A stretch of 17,222 nucleotides of DNA, taken from assembly GCA_964598695.1 (NCBI GenBank), contig CAZRDB010000111.1:1-17222 (forward strand). Direction: 5' to 3'. Both the position numbers and the translations under genes were made by a program. The stretch comes from CAZRDB01 sp964598695. Its GTDB lineage: Bacteria; Armatimonadota; Zipacnadia; UBA1398. The notes under the pieces were generated by a model. The model saw only the letters and a list, made by a program, of their open reading frames with translations. It was not told the DNA's origin and did no database searches. Shown here piece after piece: positions 1-6,361 of the stretch (positions are counted from its first letter, which is position 1; each line of letters begins with the position of its first letter).

Positions 1-126
1 GACCTCGGCCGCGGCCTGGAGGATGAACTCGACCTGCTGGGGGATCACGCGGAAGCCGAAGATGAGGTCGTACAGGTCGGGGTTCTGGTAGAACGACCCG
101 CTCACATGCTCCGGCTTGTCGGCCAC
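1..126 (-). CDS. Probable SAM-dependent methyltransferase, N-terminal fragment
   Basis: The reverse strand opens with a GTG start at 126, eight bases after a GGGAGG ribosome binding site. A second GTG at 135 is in frame but overlaps that site. The 42 visible codons encode a start like VADKPEHVSGSFYQNPDLYD followed by LIFGFR and a helix rich in Q, V and A. The segment FYxxPxLYDLIFxFR is typical of the extreme N-terminus of class I SAM-dependent methyltransferases, just before the glycine-rich SAM-binding strand, which would lie outside the window. The gene begins 19 bases after the asnS stop on the same strand, so the two are probably co-transcribed. The substrate cannot be guessed. The family call rests on a short N-terminal match only. 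Confidence 0.55.
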   Translation of the reverse strand, partial: MADKPEHVSGSFYQNPDLYDLIFGFRVIPQQVEFILQAAAEV

Positions 127-145
127 CGTGCTCACCTCCCTCGCG

Positions 146-1453
146 CTAGGGGTACAGCTTCTCCATCATCCGGGGGAAGCAGCAAGCCTCGCGGATGTGG
201 CGCAGGCCGCAGACGTACTTGACCAGCCTCTCGAGACCCAGGCCGAAGCCGGCGTGGGGGACGGTGCCGTAGCGGCGGAGGTCGAGGAACCACTCGTAGG
301 GCTCGCGCGGCAACTGGAGCGCGTCGATCCGCTCGAGCAGCAGCGCGAGGTCGTCCTCGCGGGCCGAGCCGCCGATGACCTCGCCGTGGTCCTCGGTCGC
401 GATGAGGTCGGCGCACAGCACGGTCTCGGGGTCGTCGGGGTTGCGCTTCATGTAGAAGGCCTTGCACGCGCGGGGGTAGCACGTGACGAAGGTCGGCCGA
501 TCGAATGCGTCGCCGATGATCGTCTCGTCGGGCGCTCCGAGGTCCTGGCCGAACTCGATCGACGAGCCCTTCGACCGCAGCAACTCGACCGCCTCGCGGT
601 AGGGCAGGCGGACGAACGAGCCCTGGGCCGCGCGCTCGAGCGGCTCGAGCGCCCGCTCGAGTTCGTTGAGGTCGGCCGCGCACTTGTCGAGCACCCACCG
701 CAGCACGTAGACGATCATGTCCTCCTGGAGCTGGAGCGATCCCGCGTGGTCGCAGTAGGCCATCTCGGCCTCGAGCATCCAGAACTCCGTGAGGTGCTTG
801 CGGGTCTTCGACTTCTCGGCGCGGAAGGTCGGGCCGAAGCAGTAGGTGTTGCGGTGGGCCATGGTCGCGGCCTCTTGGTAGAGCTGGCCGGTCTGGCTGA
901 GGAAGGCCTTGCCGAGGTCGAAGTACTCGATCTCGAACAGCTCGCCCGCGCTCTCGCCGATCGCGCCGGTCAGGATCGGGGAGTCGAACGTGAGGAAGCC
1001 GCGCTCGTAGAAGAAGGTCCGGAGCGCGAAGATGATCTCGTTGCGGATCCGCTGGATGTGCCACTGGCGCTGGCTGCGGAGCCACAGGTGGCGGTGGCGC
1101 ATCAGGAAGTCCGGTCCGTGCTCCTTGGGGGTGATCGGGAACTCCTCCGCCGGGACCTGGATCACCTCGACGGTGCGGATCGCCATCTCGACGCCGCCCG
1201 GGGCGTGATGGCCCTCGCCGATCTCCTTCACGCTGCCGGTGACGCGAAGCGAACTCTCCTGGGTCAGGGGGGCGATTCGCTCCCAGTTGTCCTCCCCGAC
1301 GTCGGGCCGGTAGGCGACCGCCTGCAGGAGGCCGGTGCCGTCGCGCAGCATGAGGAAGCTGACCTTCTTGTGGTCGCGCCGGTTGTGGAGCCAGCCGCTG
1401 ACGGTCACCTCCTCGCCGATGTGTTGGCGCAGGTCCCTGATCACTACGTCCAC
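146..1453 (-). CDS. asnS: Asparaginyl-tRNA synthetase (class IIb)
   Basis: Cytoplasmic enzyme that charges tRNA-Asn with asparagine using ATP. The 435-residue product has the expected layout: an N-terminal OB-fold anticodon-binding domain (about 1-102, with GWLHNRR), then the class II catalytic core. Visible motifs are LSQTGQLYQE (185-194), motif 2 with FRAEKSKTRKHLTEFWMLE (210-228) and motif 3 GFGLGLER (402-409). Length and sequence resemble Thermus AsnS. I chose the GTG at 1453, preceded by GGGAGAGGG about nine bases upstream, because the protein then begins directly at the OB-fold (VDVVIRDLRQ). The open frame continues upstream to 1672, but that extension is Pro/Gly/Arg-rich and comes from a G/C-tract repeat, so it is not protein. 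The AsnRS rather than AspRS assignment rests on overall similarity and lack of the larger bacterial AspRS insertion. A probable methyltransferase follows 19 bases downstream. Confidence 0.95.
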   Translation of the reverse strand: MDVVIRDLRQHIGEEVTVSGWLHNRRDHKKVSFLMLRDGTGLLQAVAYRPDVGEDNWERIAPLTQESSLRVTGSVKEIGEGHHAPGGVEMAIRTVEVIQVPAEEFPITPKEHGPDFLMRHRHLWLRSQRQWHIQRIRNEIIFALRTFFYERGFLTFDSPILTGAIGESAGELFEIEYFDLGKAFLSQTGQLYQEAATMAHRNTYCFGPTFRAEKSKTRKHLTEFWMLEAEMAYCDHAGSLQLQEDMIVYVLRWVLDKCAADLNELERALEPLERAAQGSFVRLPYREAVELLRSKGSSIEFGQDLGAPDETIIGDAFDRPTFVTCYPRACKAFYMKRNPDDPETVLCADLIATEDHGEVIGGSAREDDLALLLERIDALQLPREPYEWFLDLRRYGTVPHAGFGLGLERLVKYVCGLRHIREACCFPRMMEKLYP

Positions 1454-1560
1454 GGCGAACGCCCTCTCCCGAGCCCCCACCCCCGACCCGCAGTGCATTG
1501 CCTTCGGCCGGGTGCGGGGAGGTCCTTCCTCGGTGCGCCCCCGCCGCTCACGTGCCCCTC

Positions 1561-1612
1561 CCCCCCGGCCTTGTCGCCCTCTCCCTGGGGGGGAGGGTTG
1601 GGTGGGGGATCG
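1561..1612. repeat. G/C-tract palindromic intergenic repeat
   Basis: CCCTCTCCC at 1577-1585 faces GGGGGGAGGG at 1588-1597 almost without a loop, and is followed by TTGGGTGGGGG; a C-tract lies just before (1561-1566). Translated on the minus strand it gives PTQPSPPGRG. That peptide is a common artefact of a family of dispersed G/C-rich intergenic palindromes seen in many high-G+C bacteria. A second weaker C/G-tract block (CCCTCTCCCGAGCCCCCAC) sits at about 1462-1480, next to the asnS start. Only one clear copy is in this window, so membership of a dispersed family is inferred from general knowledge. Confidence 0.45.
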
Positions 1613-1796
1613 ACCGGCCCAACGGATCCCGCGTCCGCCGCCGCGCATCCCAGCCCTTGGCGGCAGGTGCAACGCGCTGGCGGCCTCGCGGCCGTGCTAC
1701 TGATCGGCCTCGGCACAGCGATCGTCATCCGACGCAGGCGACGGGCCGCGTAGCGCGTACAGGTCCGCGGGCGTGATCGAGGCCGCCCTTCGTGAC

Positions 1797-1811
1797 TCGC
1801 CCTGCGGGCGA
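1797..1811 (-). terminator. Weak hairpin after the PQQ-propeller lipoprotein gene
   Basis: TCGCCC (1797-1802) and GGGCGA (1806-1811) form a six-pair stem with a three-base loop, 28 bases past the stop of the lipoprotein gene on the minus strand. No U-tract follows, so it is at best a weak terminator. Confidence 0.25.
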
Positions 1812-1839
1812 CCTCAGGGCTCTCCGGGGGGAGCGACCC

Positions 1840-3558
1840 CTACGGCGTCGCCTCCCGGAACGCGTACAGGTGGTTGTCGTGCGAGCCGACGTAGACCGTG
1901 CCGTCGGCGGCGATCGCGGGGCTGCTCTCGATCCGGTTGCCCGTCGCGTAGCGCCACTTCTCCGTGCCGTCGGCGCCGAGCGCGTAGAACGTGCCGTCCC
2001 AGGCGCCCACGTAGACGTCGCCGTTGGCGTCGACCGCCGGGCTGCTGTCGACCCGAACGCCGGCGGCGAAGCTCCACCGCTGCGTGCCGTCCGGCCGGAC
2101 GGCGTGGACCTTGCCGTCGCCCGAGCCCACGATGATGGTCCCATCGGGCGCGATCGCGGGGCTGGAGCGGATCTCGCCATCGGTGCGGTAGACCCAGCGG
2201 CGCGTGCCGTTCGGGTAGACCGCGTGGAGGCAGTGGTCGTTCGAGCCGACGTAGATCGTGCCGTCGTCGCCCACTGCCGGGGTGCTGTAGCTGTCGCCGC
2301 CCATCGTGTACGCCCACCGCTGCGTGCCGTCCGGCTTGAGCGCGTAGAGGCGGTCGTCCCACGAGCTGACGTAGACGCTGCCGTCGACCCCCAGCGCGGG
2401 GCTGCTCTGGCTCCAGTTGCCGGCCCGGAACTGCCACGCGGCGGCGCCGTCGGGATCGATCGCGTGGGTGAGCAGGTTCATCCCGCCGAGGTAGACGCGC
2501 CCGTCGGGCCCGACGAGCGGGCTGCAGCGACCGGGGTTCGCGTTCATCGGATAGACCCATTTCTCGCTCCCGTCGCCGCGAACCGCGAACAGGGCGTAGG
2601 CGGTGCCCTTGCCGCCGCCGACGTAGACCGTGCCGTCCTCGGCCAAGGCCGGGCTAGAGTTCACCACGTTGTCGACGGCGAACTCCCACGCGAGCGAGCC
2701 GTCGGGGTTGAGCGCGAGCAGCTTGTTGGCGACGGTTCCGACGTAGATCCGGCCGTTCGGACCGACCGCGGGGCTGGAGACCACCCAGTCGCCGGCATCG
2801 TAGCGCCAGGCGAGGACCCCGTTGTCGGGGCCGTCAGCCGGGCAGCGGCCCGTGCGGCGCGGCTCGCAGCGGAACATCGCCCACTGTCCCTGGGCCGGTC
2901 CGCCCGCGGGAGGTCCGGTGACCACGCGGACCGAGGCCGAGGCGCTGACGGGGCCGATGACGGCGGTCACGCTCCCGGAGACCGGCTGCGTGCCGGCGGT
3001 GAACGCGCCCTGCGGGGTGATCGCGCCGAGCCGTGGCGGGCAGTGCCAGGTCGGGGCCAGGCTCAGCTCCTGGTGGGCGGCATCGTAGGCGCGCGCCTCG
3101 AACGTCCGGGTCGTGCCGGCGGCGACGACGGCGCCCGGAGGGGTGATCTCGATCGAGCGCACGGCGTCGTTCGATGCCGTGGGGAGGACGGTGATCCGGA
3201 TCGCGACGGCTGTGCCGGCCTCGAGATCGAGCGTGACCCGGATCGTCGCGAAGCCGCTGGGCGGCTCGACGACGACCGTCTGGGCTCCCGCGGGGACGCC
3301 GGTCAGGGTGTAGGTTCCATCGGCGCCGCTGTAGGTCTCGGCCAGGCGTCCACCGCTCTGGCGGCTGCTGGCGCCCGGCACGGGAACATAGACGTAGGCG
3401 TTGGAGATCGGTTGTCCGGGGTTGGCGGCGTCGACCAGTTGGCCGGAGATGGTGGTGCCGGTCTCGGTGGGCCCGGAGCCGCCGCCACAGCCGGCCAGGC
3501 ACGCGAGGGCGGCGACGACGATCGCGCACACCGCACCGGTACGGACGCTTGCTGCCAT
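1840..3558 (-). CDS. Lipoprotein with Ig-like domains and an eight-repeat PQQ-type beta-propeller
   Basis: A 572-residue exported lipoprotein. The signal peptide ends in lipobox LAGC (Cys24), followed by a GGGSGP linker. Residues ~34-125 resemble a carboxypeptidase-regulatory-like beta-sandwich (ISGQLVDAANPG..., DGTYTLTGVPAG). Residues ~134-213 resemble a bacterial Ig-like (Big-2 type) domain (IEITPPGAVVAAGTTRTF). A linker motif WAMFRCEPRRTGRC (226-239) corresponds to the W-x-MF-x-x-D-x-x-x-TG-x-S motif that often precedes such propellers. Residues 248-571 then hold eight repeats of about 40 residues, each with a W-x-Y/F strand, SSPA, DGT-x-YVG and a LYAL-x-PDGT turn. PQQ-like propellers of this type usually act as scaffolds and need not bind PQQ. 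The ATG at 3558 is chosen because a signal peptide starts there and AGAGGTG lies upstream; the frame is open beyond it. It is divergent from ilvC. Function is unknown; surface or periplasmic binding is an inference. Confidence 0.88.
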   Translation of the reverse strand: MAASVRTGAVCAIVVAALACLAGCGGGSGPTETGTTISGQLVDAANPGQPISNAYVYVPVPGASSRQSGGRLAETYSGADGTYTLTGVPAGAQTVVVEPPSGFATIRVTLDLEAGTAVAIRITVLPTASNDAVRSIEITPPGAVVAAGTTRTFEARAYDAAHQELSLAPTWHCPPRLGAITPQGAFTAGTQPVSGSVTAVIGPVSASASVRVVTGPPAGGPAQGQWAMFRCEPRRTGRCPADGPDNGVLAWRYDAGDWVVSSPAVGPNGRIYVGTVANKLLALNPDGSLAWEFAVDNVVNSSPALAEDGTVYVGGGKGTAYALFAVRGDGSEKWVYPMNANPGRCSPLVGPDGRVYLGGMNLLTHAIDPDGAAAWQFRAGNWSQSSPALGVDGSVYVSSWDDRLYALKPDGTQRWAYTMGGDSYSTPAVGDDGTIYVGSNDHCLHAVYPNGTRRWVYRTDGEIRSSPAIAPDGTIIVGSGDGKVHAVRPDGTQRWSFAAGVRVDSSPAVDANGDVYVGAWDGTFYALGADGTEKWRYATGNRIESSPAIAADGTVYVGSHDNHLYAFREATP

Positions 3559-3662
3559 GCGCGTCACCTCTTCCATGCCGCCCCAACCACAGGGAGTAGA
3601 TGCTGTCGGGGCACGGGATGTTCCTTCGCGGGCGAGTCGGGAATGCGGAGGGGGCAACGGCC

Positions 3663-3690
3663 TTCCGATGGAGCCGGGCCGTGGTATACT
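3663..3690 (+). promoter_or_regulatory. Predicted promoter of the ilvC-purN transcription unit
   Basis: TTCCGA (3663-3668), a 16-base spacer and TATACT (3685-3690) resemble a sigma-70 promoter. TGG just before the -10 box makes it an extended -10 site. Transcription would begin near 3697, about 42 bases before ilvC. TATACT is the best -10 match in an otherwise G/C-rich divergent region. Confidence 0.55.
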
Positions 3691-3705
3691 GACCCTTTCA
3701 CCACG

Positions 3706-3720
3706 CCCAGCGCCGCTGGG
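3706..3720 (+). promoter_or_regulatory. 5' leader hairpin just upstream of the ilvC ribosome binding site
   Basis: CCCAGC (3706-3711) pairs with GCTGGG (3715-3720) around a GCC loop. The stem lies about ten bases from the predicted transcript start and four bases before the GAAAGGG ribosome binding site (3724-3730). It could stabilise the 5' end or tune translation. It has no U-tract, so it is not a terminator. Confidence 0.4.
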
Positions 3721-3738
3721 ACAGAAAGGGATACGCAC

Positions 3739-4731
3739 ATGGCGACCATGTACTACGACGACGACGCGAGCCTCGATGCCCTGCAGGGCAAGACGGTCGG
3801 GATCATCGGATTCGGGATCCAGGGCGAGGGCCAGGCGCTCAACCTACGAGACTCCGGCGTGAAAGTGCTGGTTGCCGAGGTCACGCCGGAGCGGGCGCAG
3901 CGGGCCAAGGACGAGGGGCTCACGGTCAAGTCGGCCACCGAGGTCGCGCAGGAGGCCGACATCATCGTGATCCTCACCCAGGACCACGTCCAGGCGAAGG
4001 TCTACCGCGAGTTCATCGCCCCGCAGATGAAGGCGGGCAAGGCGCTGCTCTTCGCGCACGGCTTCAACATCCACTACGGCCAGATCCTGCCGCCGAAGGA
4101 GATCGACGTCCTGATGGTGGCGCCGAAGGGTCCGGGCGCGCTGGTCCGCGAGATGTACGTGAACGGCGGCGGCGTTCCGGCGCTGCTGGCGATCCACCAG
4201 GACGCTTCGGGCAAGGCCAAGGAGATCGGCCTCGCCTACGCCAAGGCGATCGGCGGGACCAAGGGCGGCGTGATCGAGACGACCTTCCGGGAGGAGACCG
4301 AGACCGATCTCTTCGGCGAGCAGGCCGTGCTCTGTGGCGGCGTCTCGGCGCTGATCCGGGCCTCGTTCGATACCCTCGTCGAGGCCGGGTACCAGCCGGA
4401 GATGGCCTACTTCGAGTGCTGCCACGAGCTGAAGCTGATCTGCGACCTGATCTTCAAGCACGGGATCTCCGGCATGCGCCGCCGCGTGAGCGACACGGCG
4501 GAGTTCGGCGACATGACCCGGGGCCCGCGCATCGTCGACGAGTACGTCCGCGGCACCTTGAAGGAGGTCCTCGAGGAGGTCCAGGACGGCCGCTTCGCGC
4601 GGGAGTGGATCCTCGAGAACCAGGCCGGCCGCCCCGTGTACCACCGCCTGCGCGCGCAGGACGACGCGCACGCGATCGAGGAGGTGGGGGAGCAGCTCAG
4701 GGCTCAGATGCCGTGGCTGCAGGGCCTATAG
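3739..4731 (+). CDS. ilvC: Ketol-acid reductoisomerase, class I, with atypical cofactor loop
   Basis: Catalyses the Mg-dependent alkyl migration and reduction of acetolactate or acetohydroxybutyrate, the second common step of valine/leucine/isoleucine synthesis. The 330 residues match the short class I enzyme. The Rossmann motif is GFGIQG (24-29). The catalytic and metal-binding set is complete: His107 in HGFNIHYG, Lys130 in APKGPG, Asp190 and Glu194, Glu226 and Glu230 in ECCHELKLICDL, Ser251 in SDTAEFGD. The loop after the second beta strand (VLVAEVTPERAQRA, 43-56) is one residue shorter than in Azotobacter KARI. It lacks the usual LRxGS residues that bind the NADPH 2'-phosphate and carries Glu47 there, so NADH use is predicted. 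The start ATG at 3739 follows AAGGG by eight bases; the frame is open far upstream only as a shadow of the opposite gene. First gene of the operon; ilvB/N and ilvD are not nearby. Confidence 0.97.
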   Translation: MATMYYDDDASLDALQGKTVGIIGFGIQGEGQALNLRDSGVKVLVAEVTPERAQRAKDEGLTVKSATEVAQEADIIVILTQDHVQAKVYREFIAPQMKAGKALLFAHGFNIHYGQILPPKEIDVLMVAPKGPGALVREMYVNGGGVPALLAIHQDASGKAKEIGLAYAKAIGGTKGGVIETTFREETETDLFGEQAVLCGGVSALIRASFDTLVEAGYQPEMAYFECCHELKLICDLIFKHGISGMRRRVSDTAEFGDMTRGPRIVDEYVRGTLKEVLEEVQDGRFAREWILENQAGRPVYHRLRAQDDAHAIEEVGEQLRAQMPWLQGL

Positions 4732-4794
4732 GTTCCCGGTGACCAGGTTTGGTGGCGGCGACTCGCCGCCATTCCGAGGACCACTGAGGGAACC
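4731..4794 (+). promoter_or_regulatory. Long imperfect inverted repeat filling the ilvC-leuA intergenic space
   Basis: The segment starts on the last base of the ilvC stop codon and ends against the leuA ribosome binding site (AGGAGG, 4795-4800). Outer arms GGTTCCC (4731-4737) and GGGAACC (4788-4794) are perfect complements. The inner arms GGCGGCG (4754-4760) and CGCCGCC (4764-4770) enclose a three-base loop ACT, extended by one T-A pair and two G-U pairs. In RNA the whole gap could form one branched hairpin that presents or hides the leuA ribosome binding site. No U-tract follows, so simple termination is unlikely. No leucine-rich leader peptide was found. Confidence 0.5.
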
Positions 4795-4810
4795 AGGAGG
4801 TTCGCCCCCC

Positions 4811-6358
4811 ATGGACGAGAGCAGCAAGCCGAACGTCATCGTGTTCGACACCACCCTCCGCGATGGCGAGCAGTCGCCTGGCGCCAGCATGACGGCGGAG
4901 GAGAAGTACCAGGTCGCCCTGCAGCTCGCGCGGATGAACGTCGACGTGATCGAAGCCGGCTTCCCGATCAGCTCGCAGGGCGATTTCGAGAGCGTCCAGC
5001 TCATCGCGCGTGAGGTCAAGGGCCCGCAGGTCTGCGGGCTCTGCCGCGCGCTCGAGAAGGACATCGATCGCTGCTGGGAGGCCGTCGCGGTCGCGGAGAA
5101 GCCGCGCATCCACACCTTCCTCGCCACGAGCGACATCCACATGGAGCGCAAGCTCAAGATGACGCCGGAGAAGGTTCGGGAGACGGCGGTCGCGGCGGTC
5201 CGTCACGCGGTCCAGTACACCCCGAATGTCGAGTTCTCGGCCGAGGACGCGGTGCGCTCGCGCCTCGACTTCCTGGCCGAAGTCATCAAGGCCGTCATCG
5301 ACGCCGGCGCCACCACGGTCAACATCCCCGACACGGTCGGCTACGCGCTGCCCTGGCAGTACGGGCCGATGATCGGCGAGCTGATCCGACGGGTCGGCGC
5401 GCCGGAGGGTGTCGTCTTCTCGGTCCACTGCCACAACGATCTCGGTCTCGCGGTCGCCAACAGCCTCGCCGCCGTCGCCCACGGGGCGCGCCAGGTGGAG
5501 TGTACGATCAACGGGATCGGCGAGCGGGCCGGCAACGCCTCGCTCGAAGAGGTCGTGATGTCGATCCGCACCCGTCACGCCGACTTCCCGGTGGCGACGG
5601 CGATCGAGACCCGCGAGATCATCCATGCCAGCCGTCTCGTGCAAGACGTGACCGGCATGCACGTCCAGGCCAACAAGCCGGTCGTGGGCGCGAACGCCTT
5701 CGCCCACGAGGCGGGGATCCACGTCCACGGCGTGCTGGCCGACGCCGAGACCTACGAGATCATGGATCCCCAGTCGATCGGCCTCGCCGAATCGACGATC
5801 GTCCTCGGCAAGCACTCGGGGATGCACGCCTTCCGGGCGAAGGTCGAGGAGCTGGGCTTCCGTCCCGACGAGATCGACTTGCAGGGCGCCTTCCACACGT
5901 TCAAGGAGGTCGCCGACAAGCGCAAGACGCTCTCGGATGACGAACTGCGGGCGATCCTCTCCGAGGAGAGCCAGCACGTCCCGGCCGACGCCTATCAACT
6001 CGAGTACCTCCACGTGGTCGGCGGCGCGGGGATCCGGCCCTCGGCCACGATCGTGCTCTCGCGCGAGGGGCAGGTGCTCACACAGGCGGGCATCGGCGTC
6101 GGCTCGGTCGACGCGATCTACGCGACGATCGCGCGGATGGTCCCGGTCGAGCACCAGTTGGTCGACTACTCGGTCAAGTCGGTAACAGGCGGCACCGACG
6201 CCCTCGGCGAGGTGACCGTCAAGCTGGGCGCCCGCCACAAGGTCTTCACGGGCCGCTCGGCCAACATGGACATCCTCGAGGCGAGCGCCCGGGCCTACGT
6301 CCAGGCGCTCAACAAGCTGCTCTACTACGTCGAGCACCGTGGCGGAGAGGGGGAGTAG
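4811..6358 (+). CDS. leuA: 2-isopropylmalate synthase
   Basis: Condenses acetyl-CoA with 2-ketoisovalerate, the committed step of leucine synthesis. The 515 residues fit the standard bacterial LeuA. The TIM-barrel catalytic domain starts with FDTTLRDGEQSPGASM (12-27), holding the catalytic Arg17 and metal ligand Asp18. Other metal-site and signature motifs are HCHND (206-210) and NGIGERAGN (234-242). The C-terminal leucine-sensing domain covers about 395-510 (GGAGIRPSATI, VTGGTDALGEV, GRSANMDILEASARAY), so feedback inhibition by leucine is expected. The linker motif normally read as GIHQDGVLK is GIHVHGVLA here (302-310). ATG 4811 is chosen for AGGAGG ten bases upstream; the frame is open a further 24 codons upstream without a better start. 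leuC begins three bases after the stop. A related acyltransferase (citramalate or homocitrate synthase) is possible, but the leuCD neighbours favour LeuA. Confidence 0.95.
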   Translation: MDESSKPNVIVFDTTLRDGEQSPGASMTAEEKYQVALQLARMNVDVIEAGFPISSQGDFESVQLIAREVKGPQVCGLCRALEKDIDRCWEAVAVAEKPRIHTFLATSDIHMERKLKMTPEKVRETAVAAVRHAVQYTPNVEFSAEDAVRSRLDFLAEVIKAVIDAGATTVNIPDTVGYALPWQYGPMIGELIRRVGAPEGVVFSVHCHNDLGLAVANSLAAVAHGARQVECTINGIGERAGNASLEEVVMSIRTRHADFPVATAIETREIIHASRLVQDVTGMHVQANKPVVGANAFAHEAGIHVHGVLADAETYEIMDPQSIGLAESTIVLGKHSGMHAFRAKVEELGFRPDEIDLQGAFHTFKEVADKRKTLSDDELRAILSEESQHVPADAYQLEYLHVVGGAGIRPSATIVLSREGQVLTQAGIGVGSVDAIYATIARMVPVEHQLVDYSVKSVTGGTDALGEVTVKLGARHKVFTGRSANMDILEASARAYVQALNKLLYYVEHRGGEGE

Positions 6359-6361
6359 ACG

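Larger units (their letters stand above)
1454..1839. other. Non-coding gap between asnS and the PQQ-propeller lipoprotein gene
   Basis: About 390 bases with no convincing gene, between the start of asnS (1453) and the stop of the upstream minus-strand gene (1840). It contains long C and G tracts with a palindromic repeat (1561-1612), a short hairpin near the lipoprotein stop (1797-1811), and a tiny plus-strand frame ending at 1753 that encodes a hydrophobic stretch followed by five arginines. A promoter for asnS would be expected here on the minus strand, but I could not pick out a convincing -35/-10 pair. Confidence 0.6.

Noticed and set aside
116..1753. 545-codon plus-strand open frame across asnS
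   Set aside because: It is antisense to a clear AsnS with all class II motifs. Its sequence is repetitive and has no domain, as expected for shadow frames in high-G+C DNA.
1792..3738. Long plus-strand open frame running into ilvC from upstream
   Set aside because: It is a shadow of the propeller lipoprotein gene. IlvC homology begins only at ATG 3739, which has its own ribosome binding site.
4731..4810. leu-type attenuator or T-box leader before leuA
   Set aside because: No leader peptide with leucine codons, no T-box bulge sequence and no U-tract; only an inverted repeat is seen.
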